A DNA stretch of 46,117 nt. Origin: Mycobacterium sp. (GTDB lineage Bacteria; Actinomycetota; Actinomycetes; Mycobacteriales; Mycobacteriaceae). Both the position numbers and the translations under genes were made by a program. Location: contig JAGYKK010000023.1 of assembly GCA_018401645.1 (NCBI GenBank), positions 1-46,117 on the forward strand, in the 5' to 3' direction. The notes under the pieces were generated by a model. That model worked only from the letters and a program-made list of their open reading frames with translations. It was not told the origin of the DNA and searched no databases. Below, piece by piece: positions 9,073-17,322 of this stretch (its first letter is position 1; every line of letters starts with the position of its first letter).

Positions 9073-10188
9073 GTGTCTACCGCACTCACCCGTGAGCAGG
9101 TCGACCTGCGTCAGACCGTGGCCGACCTGTTGGCCAAACGATCGCCGCAGGCCGAGGTGCGCCGGTTGATGGCATCCGATGACGGGTACGACCCTTCGGT
9201 GTGGTCGGAGTTGGCGGCGCTGGGTCTCCTCGGTCTGATCATCCCGGAGGAATACGGTGGATCGGGTGCCGGAGCCGCGGAACTGGCCGTCGTTTCCGAA
9301 CAAATGGGGCGCGCACTGCTGTGCGCACCGTACCTGTCGGCCGCGGTGCTGACGCCGTACCTGCTGCTCGCTTTGGATGACACGGCCGAGTGTGCAGAGG
9401 TGCTGCCGCAGATCGCGGCCGGGGAACTCACCACCGCGGTTGCGTTCGCCGAATCCGGTTCGGCACGGCCGCCCCGGCATCCCGCGACCACCGCGGAGCG
9501 AACCACGAATGGCTGGTCACTGACCGGTGAGAAGACCTACGTGCTGGACGGTGTCGGTGCCGACAGGTTCTACGTTCACGCCGAATCCGATTCTGGTGTA
9601 GGGATTTTCGCTGTCGATCCCGGCGCGGCCGGGCTTGAGATGACAGCACTGAACACCGTTGATCAGACCCGCCGACAGGCCCGGCTCACTCTGGCCGACA
9701 CCCCGGCCCGGCCGATCGGCGCCATCGGGTCCGGTGCCGCCGCCCTGGACGCCGCGCTGGACCGGGCCGCGGTGGCACTGATCGCCGAGCAGGCCGGTGG
9801 AGCGATGCACTGCATGGAGATGGCCTCTGACTACGCCCGCACCCGATACCAGTTCGGCCGGGCCATCGGCAGCTTCCAGGCGATCAAACACCTGTGTGTG
9901 GACATGCTGCTGGAGGCGGAATCAGCGTGTTCGGCCGCGCGGCACGTCGCCGCTGCATTCGATGCGGGCGAACCCGACCGCATGACCGATCTCGCACTGG
10001 CTCAGGCGTACTGCTCGGATGCGTTCTGTTCAGTCGCGGCCGCCACCATCCAGGTGCACGGCGGGATCGGCTTCACCTGGGAGCACCCGGCGCATCTGTA
10101 TCTGCGCCGCGCGCGCACCGACGCCCAGATCTTCGCCGACCCGGCCTGGCACCGGGAACGCTACGTGCGAATCAGGGAGGAGAGTTGA
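9073..10188 (+). CDS. Acyl-CoA dehydrogenase FadE (TWEH-type subunit)
   Basis: This intact 371-residue acyl-CoA dehydrogenase starts with GTG at 9073, six bases after the esterase stop. The N-terminal helical domain shows LGLLGLIIPEEYGGSGAG. The middle domain has an unusual short FAD loop (TTAVAFAESGSARPPRH). The C-terminal domain has ARTRYQFGRAIGSFQAIKHLCVD and VHGGIGFTWEHPAHLYLRRA, the TWEH motif of paired mycobacterial FadE subunits. Its stop TGA shares a base with the next ATG (10188), so it is translationally coupled to the second dehydrogenase. It probably forms a heteromer with that protein. The substrate is unknown. Confidence 0.94.
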   Translation: MSTALTREQVDLRQTVADLLAKRSPQAEVRRLMASDDGYDPSVWSELAALGLLGLIIPEEYGGSGAGAAELAVVSEQMGRALLCAPYLSAAVLTPYLLLALDDTAECAEVLPQIAAGELTTAVAFAESGSARPPRHPATTAERTTNGWSLTGEKTYVLDGVGADRFYVHAESDSGVGIFAVDPGAAGLEMTALNTVDQTRRQARLTLADTPARPIGAIGSGAAALDAALDRAAVALIAEQAGGAMHCMEMASDYARTRYQFGRAIGSFQAIKHLCVDMLLEAESACSAARHVAAAFDAGEPDRMTDLALAQAYCSDAFCSVAAATIQVHGGIGFTWEHPAHLYLRRARTDAQIFADPAWHRERYVRIREES

Positions 10189-11345
10189 TGACCGACGACG
10201 ACATCCGCACCGAGGTGCGCCAGTGGCTCGCGCAAAACTGGGATCCGGGCGCTGACCGGGCCGAGTGGGCTCAGCGAGTCTTCGACGCAGGCTGGTCTGC
10301 GCCGAGTTGGGAGCCGGAGTGGGGCGGCCGAGGCCTCAGCGATCCACAGTCCCGAATCGTGGCAGCCGAATTCGCCGCCGTCGGCGCGCGCGGCGCCGGA
10401 GCCGACCGTGCCGACATGCTGGCCTGCACGGTCCGCGATCTGGGCACCGACGAGCAGAAGGAGCGGCTGATCCCACCCTCGGTGCGTGGGGAGACCAGGT
10501 GGTGCCTCCTCTACAGCGAGCCCGGTGCCGGATCCGACCTGGCCGGCTTGCGCACCCGTGCCGAGCGTGACGGAGACGACTGGATCGTCACCGGACAGAA
10601 GGTATGGACGTCCTTCGCCACCACCGCCGACTACGGACTGCTGGTGGCTCGCACGGACTTCGATGTCCCTAAACATCAGGGAATCAGTTTCTTCATTTTC
10701 CCGATGAGACAGGCCGGAGTGGAAGTCCGGCCGATTCATCAGATCACCGGTGAGTCGGAGTTCAACGAGGTGTTCATCACCGACGCCCGGGTGCCACACG
10801 CCAACCTGGTCGGTGAAGCCGGCGGCGGGTGGAGTGTTTTGCAGCTTGCCCTGGCCCACGAACGTCGACTGATGGGCGACCTGGCCCGGACATCGAAGTC
10901 GAGTGGTGAACTCAAACCCGACGCCGACAGCTTGATCACCATGGCCCGGGCGGCCGGGCGGCTAGCTGATTCCCATATCCGCCAGGAGATCGCGGTGGCG
11001 GAAGGCTATGCGGCGGTCAACCGCTGGAACACCCTGCGTGCCAAGAGCACCCGCGATAAGGCCGAGGCGGCCACGCTGCTGTCGCTGGGCAAGATCGCGA
11101 TGTCCCGGATTCTGCATGAGACCGCCCGGGTGCAGACCGCGATCGTCGGGCCGGAGGCGATGCTCTGCGGGGCCGATAACCCCACGGGCGATGCCGTCAC
11201 CTTCCGCACGCTGAACGCCTACTTCACGTCAATCGGCGGTGGCACCGACCAAATCCAGCGCAATATCGTCGGCGAACGGGTGCTGGGATTACCTCGGGAA
11301 CCAGAGCCCTACCGCGACACAGCGTTCCGGGATTTGCCGCACTGA
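10188..11345 (+). CDS. Acyl-CoA dehydrogenase FadE (GGTDQIQR-type partner)
   Basis: This 385-residue protein starts at the ATG at 10188, which overlaps the previous stop as TGATG. Motifs in order are WEPEWGGRGLSDPQ, CLLYSEPGAGSDLAGLRTRAE, WIVTGQKVWTSFATTADYGLLVART (FAD/substrate domain), FNEVFITDARVPHANLVGE, and the C-terminal GGGTDQIQRNIVGERVLGLPREPE. The position that holds the catalytic Glu in medium-chain enzymes (YEGT) is Gly here, as in one subunit of known alpha2beta2 FadE complexes, so the upstream partner may contribute the base. This is the mirror-image order of the first pair (5155-7360). It is convergent with the carboxylesterase. Confidence 0.94.
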   Translation: MTDDDIRTEVRQWLAQNWDPGADRAEWAQRVFDAGWSAPSWEPEWGGRGLSDPQSRIVAAEFAAVGARGAGADRADMLACTVRDLGTDEQKERLIPPSVRGETRWCLLYSEPGAGSDLAGLRTRAERDGDDWIVTGQKVWTSFATTADYGLLVARTDFDVPKHQGISFFIFPMRQAGVEVRPIHQITGESEFNEVFITDARVPHANLVGEAGGGWSVLQLALAHERRLMGDLARTSKSSGELKPDADSLITMARAAGRLADSHIRQEIAVAEGYAAVNRWNTLRAKSTRDKAEAATLLSLGKIAMSRILHETARVQTAIVGPEAMLCGADNPTGDAVTFRTLNAYFTSIGGGTDQIQRNIVGERVLGLPREPEPYRDTAFRDLPH

Positions 11346-11366
11346 TTCTCGGACCGGAAACACCTG

Positions 11367-12908
11367 TCAGCGAAAGTGCAGGATGTCACTGCCCCAGGCC
11401 TGCCGGATTTTCGCGTCCGAATCGAATGCGATTCGGTCATCGCGATCGATGATCAGGCAGGCACGGTCGGTCTCCTCATACGCGGTCCACTCCGGATCTC
11501 CGGGTAAACCGCTCGGCTTGGCGGTGGCGGCGAAATTCGCCCACCGAGCCCGCATCCGCTTGGATACCGCTTTGGCGATCTTGGTCCCGCCCAGTTTGAG
11601 TGTCACATCCTTCGGTGCACCGAGAGTGCCCCATACATAGGGCAATTCGGTTGCGTGCGCGGCGCCGACAAGCAACAGCTTCATGATCGGCGTGGCGTAG
11701 TCGAAGCGGTAGAGGTACACCGGCGCTACCCGGCTATGCCCCTCTGCGAGCCACACCGAGGGCATCCGGAAGCCCACGTCGCTGGCGATGCTCACGCCGC
11801 GGCCACTGCCGCGATAGCGAGAGTGAGACGATCCAAGTTCCTCAACGGTGGGCAGATCCATATCGGGCTGTTCGGCGGCGATGTCGTTGAACATCGAGGT
11901 GATCGCGCGCGGCGTGATCGGCAGCAGCGGTGAGCGCATCAGCCGGAACAGCGCGGCCTCGTGCTTGTTGGTACCGATGATCAACGGAACCGGGTGGGTA
12001 TGACCCTCGCGGGCGCGTTGCACGGGATATCCGTGCAGCAGATCGCCGTCGACCACCGGCACGAACGCGACCGTTCCCGGATTGCTCAGAGGAACCTGAT
12101 CGAAGACCATCTTGGTCGCCGATATCAGTGCCCGGACATCCACGTCGCGCAGTTTCCCGGCGTCGGCCTCGGCGATACCGAGATGATCGAGTACCAGATG
12201 GGTGACCCGCTGGGCGCGGTCATGTTCGTATACCGACGTTGCCGGTGAACTCTGGGCGATCGCGGTCGCGAACAGCCCCTCCGCCTGCGCAACGGCAAGC
12301 AGGGCGGTCACGATGCCGGCACCGGCGGACTCCCCGAACAGCGCCACCCTAGCCGGATCGCCGCCGAACGCGGCGATGTTGTCCCTGACCCAGTGCAGTG
12401 CGGCGATCACATCGCGAAGGCCGATGTTGGAGTCGAAACGCTCTCCCCCACCCATTCCGGCGAGGTCGAGAAACCCGAAAACGCCGAGGCGGTAATTGAT
12501 CGTCACGACCACCACATCGCCCTCAGCGGACAGGCGACGACCTTCGTACAGTGGCTGGCTGCTCGAGCCGAGCACGAACGCGCCGCCATGAACCCAGACC
12601 ATCACCGGTTTGCCGTCGCCTGGCCGGGTACCCGACGGTGCCCAGATGTTCAGATGCAGGCAGTCCTCGTCCTCCGGGGCGCCGAGATCGAGTGGGAAGG
12701 TCGGCACGGGCGGTTGTGGGCAGACGAACCCGTAGCTGCCGGCGTCGATGATCTCGCTCCAGGGCTGCGGTGGCTCAGGTGCCCGAAAGCGAAGTTCGCC
12801 GGTCGGCGCCGCCGCATAGCGGATGCCCTTCCACGCCACCGCACGACCGTCGTCAATTCCGCGAACCGGGCCGTAACCGGTCTCCGCCACGAGATCATCA
12901 GTGCTCAT
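11367..12908 (-). CDS. Type-B carboxylesterase
   Basis: This intact 513-residue esterase of the carboxylesterase/lipase type-B family starts at the ATG beginning MSTDDLVAETGYG. Landmarks are the N-terminal EDCLHLNIW, oxyanion motif WVHGGAFVLGSS, nucleophile elbow ALFGESAGAG with the catalytic Ser, and GAAHATELPYVWG, which carries the likely catalytic His. No signal peptide is present, so it is probably cytosolic. Together with the HSL-type esterase it suggests that the cluster's substrate enters as an ester, for example a steroid, terpenoid or aromatic ester, although this is inference. The frame is clean and codon use matches its neighbours. Confidence 0.95.
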   Translation of the reverse strand: MSTDDLVAETGYGPVRGIDDGRAVAWKGIRYAAAPTGELRFRAPEPPQPWSEIIDAGSYGFVCPQPPVPTFPLDLGAPEDEDCLHLNIWAPSGTRPGDGKPVMVWVHGGAFVLGSSSQPLYEGRRLSAEGDVVVVTINYRLGVFGFLDLAGMGGGERFDSNIGLRDVIAALHWVRDNIAAFGGDPARVALFGESAGAGIVTALLAVAQAEGLFATAIAQSSPATSVYEHDRAQRVTHLVLDHLGIAEADAGKLRDVDVRALISATKMVFDQVPLSNPGTVAFVPVVDGDLLHGYPVQRAREGHTHPVPLIIGTNKHEAALFRLMRSPLLPITPRAITSMFNDIAAEQPDMDLPTVEELGSSHSRYRGSGRGVSIASDVGFRMPSVWLAEGHSRVAPVYLYRFDYATPIMKLLLVGAAHATELPYVWGTLGAPKDVTLKLGGTKIAKAVSKRMRARWANFAATAKPSGLPGDPEWTAYEETDRACLIIDRDDRIAFDSDAKIRQAWGSDILHFR

Positions 12909-12938
12909 CGGGCTTGCTCGGTCCTTTCAGGTCAACGT

Positions 12939-13970
12939 TCAGGCTACCGGCCGGTGAGCAGCCTGGCCGTGGCCGCCCTGGTGGCCGGTTGCGTCCAGCA
13001 CCGGACGGTCGTCGCCGTCACCGGCCGCGGAGACCAGTGAGCGCAGGCTCAGCACGCCGCCGCGGTCGCCGCCCGACTCTTCCGCCGCCTCAATGTGCAG
13101 ATCGCTGTAGAGCGTGTCGCCCTCGTACACCTGCCCGGTGTGGTCACAGGACTGCCAGCCCAGCACGGTGACCAGATTGGGCAGCAGGCGGCTGGCCTGG
13201 GCCAGTGCGAGGCCGATGGTGTAGCCGCCATACACCAGCCGCCGACCCCCGACACGCGAATCATGATGTGTAGCAGCGATGTTCAGCGTCAATCTGGCGA
13301 GTTCGTGGGCGCAGGTGACGACATCGCCGAGCGCGCAGCACCGAACCGGCCATATCGGCGTCGAAGTGCGGCCCTGGCACCCGGCGGCGGAAGGCGTCGG
13401 CGTCCCAGTGGCGGGTCGGGTCGGCCGCCGGTGCCGAGCCCACGCCGATCTGTGACAGGTCGTCGTCGTGGCCGGTGTCACCGGTATCGGTGCTGCACGG
13501 CAACATGGCGCAGCGGTAGAAATCGAGCACCAGATGGCCGGCCTGGTCGACGGTGGTCATCCGCAGCGCGGCCAGGCCGGTGGGTGCGCGGTCGGGTTTG
13601 GCACTGTTGCGTTTCAGGCCGACGACCTCGGTGCGGGTGACAGGGTGTCACCGATCACCGGGAACCGGTGGAAGCTCAGCCCGCGGTAGAACAGGTTGGC
13701 CTTTACCCGCTGAGTCACCAGCGTGGACTGGCCGATCGCCACATCGCACACCAACCCCGGGTGGGCCAATTGCCCGGGCCCACCGAGCACGGCGCGGGAT
13801 AACTCCGCGTCCAGCGCCAGCCGCAACCGATCGCCGGTGATCGCCTGATGGGTCGCCGCGATACCGGCGGTGATCGTCATCGACGGCGCCGAGTCGAAGA
13901 CCTGCCCCACCACAAGGTCGTCGAAATGGGGGCCACCGCCACCGCTATCGCCGTGCCGCGTCACAGTCAT
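12939..13970 (-). pseudogene. MaoC-like acyl dehydratase with two hotdog domains, frame-disrupted
   Basis: The start is the ATG at 13970 (MTVTRHGDSGGGGPHFDDL). The N-terminal hotdog contains FDDLVVGQVFDSAPSMTIT, HQAITGDRLRLALD and HPGLVCDVAIGQSTL. The C-terminal half contains ELARLTLNIAATHHDSR, LVYGGYTIGLALAQASRLLPN and VYEGDTLYSDLHI. These lie in different frames, with switches near 13635 and 13340 and possibly another near the C-terminus. The pattern fits MaoC-family acyl dehydratases of about 340 residues. It would catalyse the hydration step for bulky enoyl-CoA substrates. It is divergent from the permease gene, with a spacer of only about 20 bp. Confidence 0.7.
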
Positions 13971-13990
13971 CAGTGTGTCACCGTAGTTGC

Positions 13991-15306
13991 ATGCCACAGG
14001 GCGAAGTCGGGCCGACGATGCTGGCCGAACTGCCACCCGACATCGCCGCCAGCCCGCTGTACAACGACGACCTGGCACCCACACCCGCGAGTCGGCGCAC
14101 CTGGACCACCTACAACTTCGCCGCGCTGTGGATCGCGATGGCGCACTGCCTTCCCACCTACATGCTGGCCGGCGGCCTGATCGCACTCGGCATGAACTGG
14201 TGGCAGGCGCTGCTGACCATCGCACTGGGCAACCTGATCGTGCTGATACCGATCCTGCTCAACGCGCACCCCGGAACCAAGTACGGCATCCCGTTCCCGG
14301 TGCTGGCGCGCAGCAGTTTCGGCACGATCGGCGCCAATATTCCGCGCTGCTGCGGGCGATCGTGGCCTGCGGGTGGTTCGGCATCCAGACCTTCATCGGC
14401 GGTGAGGCGGTCCGGATTTTCCTGACGGCAGTGTGGCCCGCCTTCAATGACATCGGCGGCAGGGCAAGCATTCTGGGCCTGGGTGTGCCCAGCGCCATCA
14501 CCTTCGGCATCTTCTGGCTGGTGAACATCGGCATCATCGTGTTCGGTATGAATGCGGTGCGGGTGTTCGAGAACTGGAGCGCCCCGCTCATCCTGCTGAT
14601 GGGTGTCTGGCTGATGGTGTGGGTCATCATCCGGGCCGGTGGTCTCGGGCCGATGTTCGACCGGCCGAGCACCTTCGCCACGTCGGCCGAGTTCTGGAAG
14701 GTGTTCGTGCCCAGCCTCACCGCCATGGTCGGCTTCTGGGCGACGCTGAGCCTGAACATCCCGGACTTCACCCGCTTCGGGCGCAGCCAGCGCGAACAAC
14801 TGCTCGGCCAGACGCTGGGCCTGCCCATCACCATGATCGCCTTCAGTGCGATGGCGGTGGTCATCACCAGTGCGTCGCAGACCATTCTCATCGGCAGCGA
14901 CCCGCAGACCCTGTGGGATCCGGTGGTGCTGCTCAGCCAGATCACCAGCAGTACCGCCCCGCCCGGCCTCGACGCGCCACTGCTTGCCGGCGACGGCACC
15001 CGCATCCTGGTCGCACTGGCGAGCCTGTTCGGCGTCGCAGTGGCCACCATCAGCACCAACATCGCAGCCAACGTCATCAGCCCCGCCAACGACTTCGCCA
15101 ACTGCGCCCCGCGCCTGATCAGCTTCCGGACCGGCGGCGTCATCACCGGCGTGATCGGCATTCTCATCATGCCGTGGAACCTGCTCGCCAGCGCCGACAC
15201 CTACATCTTCAACTGGCTGGTGGGCTACAGCGCCCTGCTGGGCCCCATCGCCGGCATCGGTGGTCGACTACTGCTCGTCCGGCGTCGGGAACTCGACGTA
15301 CCCGAC
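13991..15306 (+). CDS. NCS1-family nucleobase/allantoin/hydantoin permease (C-terminus replaced), one frameshift
   Basis: This multi-spanning NCS1 symporter begins at the ATG of [10 protein letters not shown] (13991; ATG 14018 is an alternative). Diagnostic segments are [86 protein letters not shown] and [19 protein letters not shown], which together match the PucI/Mhp1 group that carries allantoin, hydantoins or nucleobases with Na+ or H+. One base is missing near 14343. Near 15261-15280 a compensating insertion/deletion changes an expected VDY motif to GRLL. After [11 protein letters not shown] the permease stops resembling its family and the frame runs into UvrB sequence at about 15307, so roughly the last 30-60 residues are absent. 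Confidence 0.85.
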
Positions 15307-15672
15307 CTCTCCGCAACACCGGGGCCCTATGAACTGGGGTTGGCCGATGATGTTGTGGAGCAAATTATTCGGCCCACCGGCCTAGTTGACCCCAAGATTG
15401 TGGTCAAACCGGTGGAAGGACAAATTGACGACCTGCTGGAATCCATTCGCCTCCGAGTGGAGCGAAATGAGCGAGTCCTCGTCACCACCTTGACCAAGAA
15501 GATGTCCGAGGACCTCACCGATTATCTCGATGACGCGGGAGTGAAGGTCCGATATCTGCACTCGGACGTCGACACGCTTCGACGGGTTGAACTACTGACC
15601 GAGCTCCGCGCGGGCGTCTACGACGTGCTCGTGGGTATCAACCTTCTGCGAGAGGGGCTCGACCTGCCGGAG
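15307..15672 (+). pseudogene. uvrB: Internal fragment of uvrB (excinuclease ABC subunit B), fused in frame between two unrelated genes
   Basis: About 122 codons match the UvrB C-terminal helicase domain: [69 protein letters not shown] and [17 protein letters not shown] (helicase motif V). UvrB domains 1-2 are missing before it. Motif VI and the UvrC-binding tail are missing after it. Codon use is noticeably less G/C-ending than the flanking genes (att, gtt, caa, cga, gaa and aat codons are frequent), and several residues differ from the mycobacterial UvrB I remember, suggesting another actinobacterial source. It is continuous in frame with the permease upstream and methyltransferase sequence downstream. 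It cannot be a working UvrB. Confidence 0.85.
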
Positions 15673-16209
15673 GCCATCATCGCCCTCGCCGAAGCGCAGG
15701 AGGCGCGCCAACCGCTCGGCGTCACCTACGCGGTGGCTGATGCCCGGGAGTTGTCCGATGAGGTCGACCTGACTGTTGCCGCCTATCTGCTCAACTACGC
15801 ACGGACCCGGGAGGAACTTCAGGCGATGTGCGACGGGATTGCCCGATCACTCAAGCCGGGGGGCCGGTTCGTCACGGTCAACACCAACCCGGCCGTGGAC
15901 CTCACCGCCGCCACGTCTTATCGGCCGTACGGATTCGAGACCACCGCCGTCGGGCAGTGGCAGGAGGGCACTCCGATCCAGTGGACCTTCCATCTCGAGG
16001 ACGGGCCGCTCACGATCGAGAACTACCACCTCAGCGTGGCCGCCCACGAGGAGGCCTTTGAGCGGGCCGGTTTTTCCGAGGTGCGTTGGCATCCGCCGGC
16101 GTTGTCTCCTGAGGCGCTGTCCCCGGAGGCGCTGGAGGACTACGACAAGCAGTACTGGTCGACCTTCATGGATTTTCCACCGGTGACGTTCATCGAGTGC
16201 GTCCGGTAG
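15673..16209 (+). pseudogene. SAM-dependent methyltransferase, C-terminal part only (N-terminus lost)
   Basis: The segment starts at [20 protein letters not shown], which corresponds to the region after motif I of class I SAM methyltransferases (usually preceded by a glycine-rich SAM loop and an Asp/Ser-Glu-Ala-Met segment). It continues with VADARELS (motif II region), [30 protein letters not shown] (motif III, post-II) and a C-terminal beta-rich section ending [11 protein letters not shown]. The SAM-binding GxGxG loop is absent, so this fragment could not bind cofactor normally. A 15-bp direct duplication gives [10 protein letters not shown] near 16105-16135. It is a small-molecule type methyltransferase, not a DNA methylase. 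Its codon use is mycobacterial. Confidence 0.82.
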
Positions 16210-16287
16210 ATGCGCTACGGCCAGTCGACGCTGAGCTCCCTGCCCCGACCCACCACCACTTCCGTACCTGGTTGCCCGGCCGGTTCA

Positions 16288-16806
16288 TTACTCGGCCTGG
16301 AGAGTGCGGCGGATATCTTTCATGAGCAGCACAAGGTGAAGTTCGTCTGTGGGGCTTGGCTCGAACTCAGGTACGAGATGTATGTAGAAGTTTCGGGCGT
16401 CGGCGGATTCGGCGTGGACGAGCAGGCCGCGGCAGCCAACGTCGTCAGATAGTTCGGTAAGCCGAGCGAAGATGTCTTGGAGCATGCCCGCTGCCAGTCC
16501 GACGCGCTCGTGGTCGATGTCCACGCCGAGTCGAGCCAGGAGGGCCACCGGTTGGGGATAGCGGCCAGCGCCCTTGCGTGCCCGACTGGGGGCGGCGCCG
16601 GTCTGGAGTTGGGCCATGCACCAGGCGTAATAGGCGACTACCCGGGGGCCGTGGTGCTCAGTGACGACGAAGACTCGCGTAGTACCGACTGCGACTGACT
16701 GGCGGCCGTATCGGCGGAGCCACTCGGTCTGCTCCGTTGAGCGGCACCGAAATTCGGTCAGGTCGTGATGGCCGGCCAGCAGTTCAGGTGGCCGATATTG
16801 CCTCAC
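16288..16806 (-). CDS. GNAT acetyltransferase toxin, TacT-like
   Basis: The start is a GTG at 16806 that overlaps the antitoxin stop as GTGA, giving 172 residues beginning VRQYRPPELLAGHHDLTEF. Toxin-type GNAT landmarks are HHDLTEFRCRSTEQTEWL near the N-terminus, RVFVVTEHHGPRVVAYYAW, the acetyl-CoA loop region ALLARLGVDIDHERVGLAAGML, and ADARNFYIHLVPEFEPSPTDELHLVLLM with the Tyr that normally acts in catalysis. Known TacT-family toxins acetylate aminoacyl-tRNA and block translation. The order antitoxin then toxin, the 4-base overlap and the DUF1778 partner support a type II module. It lies between methyltransferase fragments, so it may have arrived by an insertion there. Confidence 0.88.
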   Translation of the reverse strand: MRQYRPPELLAGHHDLTEFRCRSTEQTEWLRRYGRQSVAVGTTRVFVVTEHHGPRVVAYYAWCMAQLQTGAAPSRARKGAGRYPQPVALLARLGVDIDHERVGLAAGMLQDIFARLTELSDDVGCRGLLVHAESADARNFYIHLVPEFEPSPTDELHLVLLMKDIRRTLQAE

Positions 16807-17084
16807 TCGGTGAACGGCGTGGGGCGTTGCATCAGTCGGCGCAGCCCGGGCAGGTCGCGGGAGGGCTGGGAGTTGACGTCTTCCCACTGTTTGAGAGCCA
16901 CCGGGTCGAGGTCGAAGTGGTCTCGGTCAGCGAGTAGTCGCCGCGCAGCGTCGGATGCGTGGGTGATGACGAAGTCCGTGAGGTCGGTTCCGCTGGCGCG
17001 TACGGCGCGGTCGATCAATTCACGCTCCTCCGTCGTTGTGCGCAAGTCCATCCGTCGATTTCTACGGCGAAACTCAGTGCCCAC
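16803..17084 (-). CDS. DUF1778/TacA-like antitoxin (ribbon-helix-helix)
   Basis: This protein has 93 residues from the ATG at 17084, or 82 from the ATG at 17051 (MDLRTTTEERELIDRA). The N-terminal half RMDLRTTTEERELIDRAVRASG followed by TDLTDFVITHASDAARRLL is the DUF1778 ribbon-helix-helix DNA-binding region. The C-terminal segment FDLDPVALKQWEDVNSQPSRD resembles the toxin-wrapping tail of TacA antitoxins. It would neutralise the GNAT toxin encoded immediately downstream and repress the shared promoter. A short inverted repeat lies 28 bp upstream. Confidence 0.88.
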   Translation of the reverse strand: MGTEFRRRNRRMDLRTTTEERELIDRAVRASGTDLTDFVITHASDAARRLLADRDHFDLDPVALKQWEDVNSQPSRDLPGLRRLMQRPTPFTE

Positions 17085-17111
17085 AGCCTGACCCCCTGAC
17101 CTTTCTCAGCT

Positions 17112-17128
17112 CGTACGTCCACTGTACG
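17112..17128. promoter_or_regulatory. Candidate operator CGTAC-N7-GTACG upstream of the toxin-antitoxin pair
   Basis: Two perfect 5-base arms are separated by seven bases and lie 28 bp upstream of the antitoxin ATG (17084). RHH antitoxins usually bind short inverted repeats overlapping their own promoter, so the position is right. Five-base arms can occur by chance. Confidence 0.3.
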
Positions 17129-17182
17129 GCCACTACGTAGAAGATCAATAGCTGGCCCTGACGGCGGCCCCGCGGTGCGCCG

Positions 17183-17237
17183 GCCGTCGGGCGGTGGCAG
17201 GAGGGCACACCGATCCAGTGGACGTTCCATCTCGAGG
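17183..17237 (+). repeat. Relic of the methyltransferase gene (52/55 identical to 15946-16000)
   Basis: Fifty-five bases match 15946-16000 in the same orientation with three substitutions and no gap. The frame is preserved: [17 protein letters not shown] against [17 protein letters not shown]. Nothing upstream or downstream continues the methyltransferase, apart from a vague resemblance at 17157-17175. This is therefore a leftover of a second gene copy or of a rearrangement that now brackets the TacAT module together with 15673-16209. It ends 85 bp before the start of the exported protein and may overlap its promoter. Confidence 0.85.
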
Positions 17238-17322
17238 CCCTGCGAGGTAGCGTTCCCCAATTGCTTCATGTCAACGCCGCGCAGCGGACGGATCATCAGC
17301 AGACAGTGAGGGAACCGGGACA

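Noticed and set aside
15307..15672. A functional uvrB gene
   Set aside because: Only about 122 of some 700 codons are present, without the Walker A domain, the beta-hairpin or helicase motif VI.
15673..17084. Methyltransferase plus toxin-like gene as a possible restriction-modification or defence system
   Set aside because: The methyltransferase has small-molecule (ubiE/methyltransf_11-like) features, lacks its SAM loop and has no DNA-methylase motif. The GNAT/DUF1778 pair is a self-contained TacAT module, and no nuclease is nearby.
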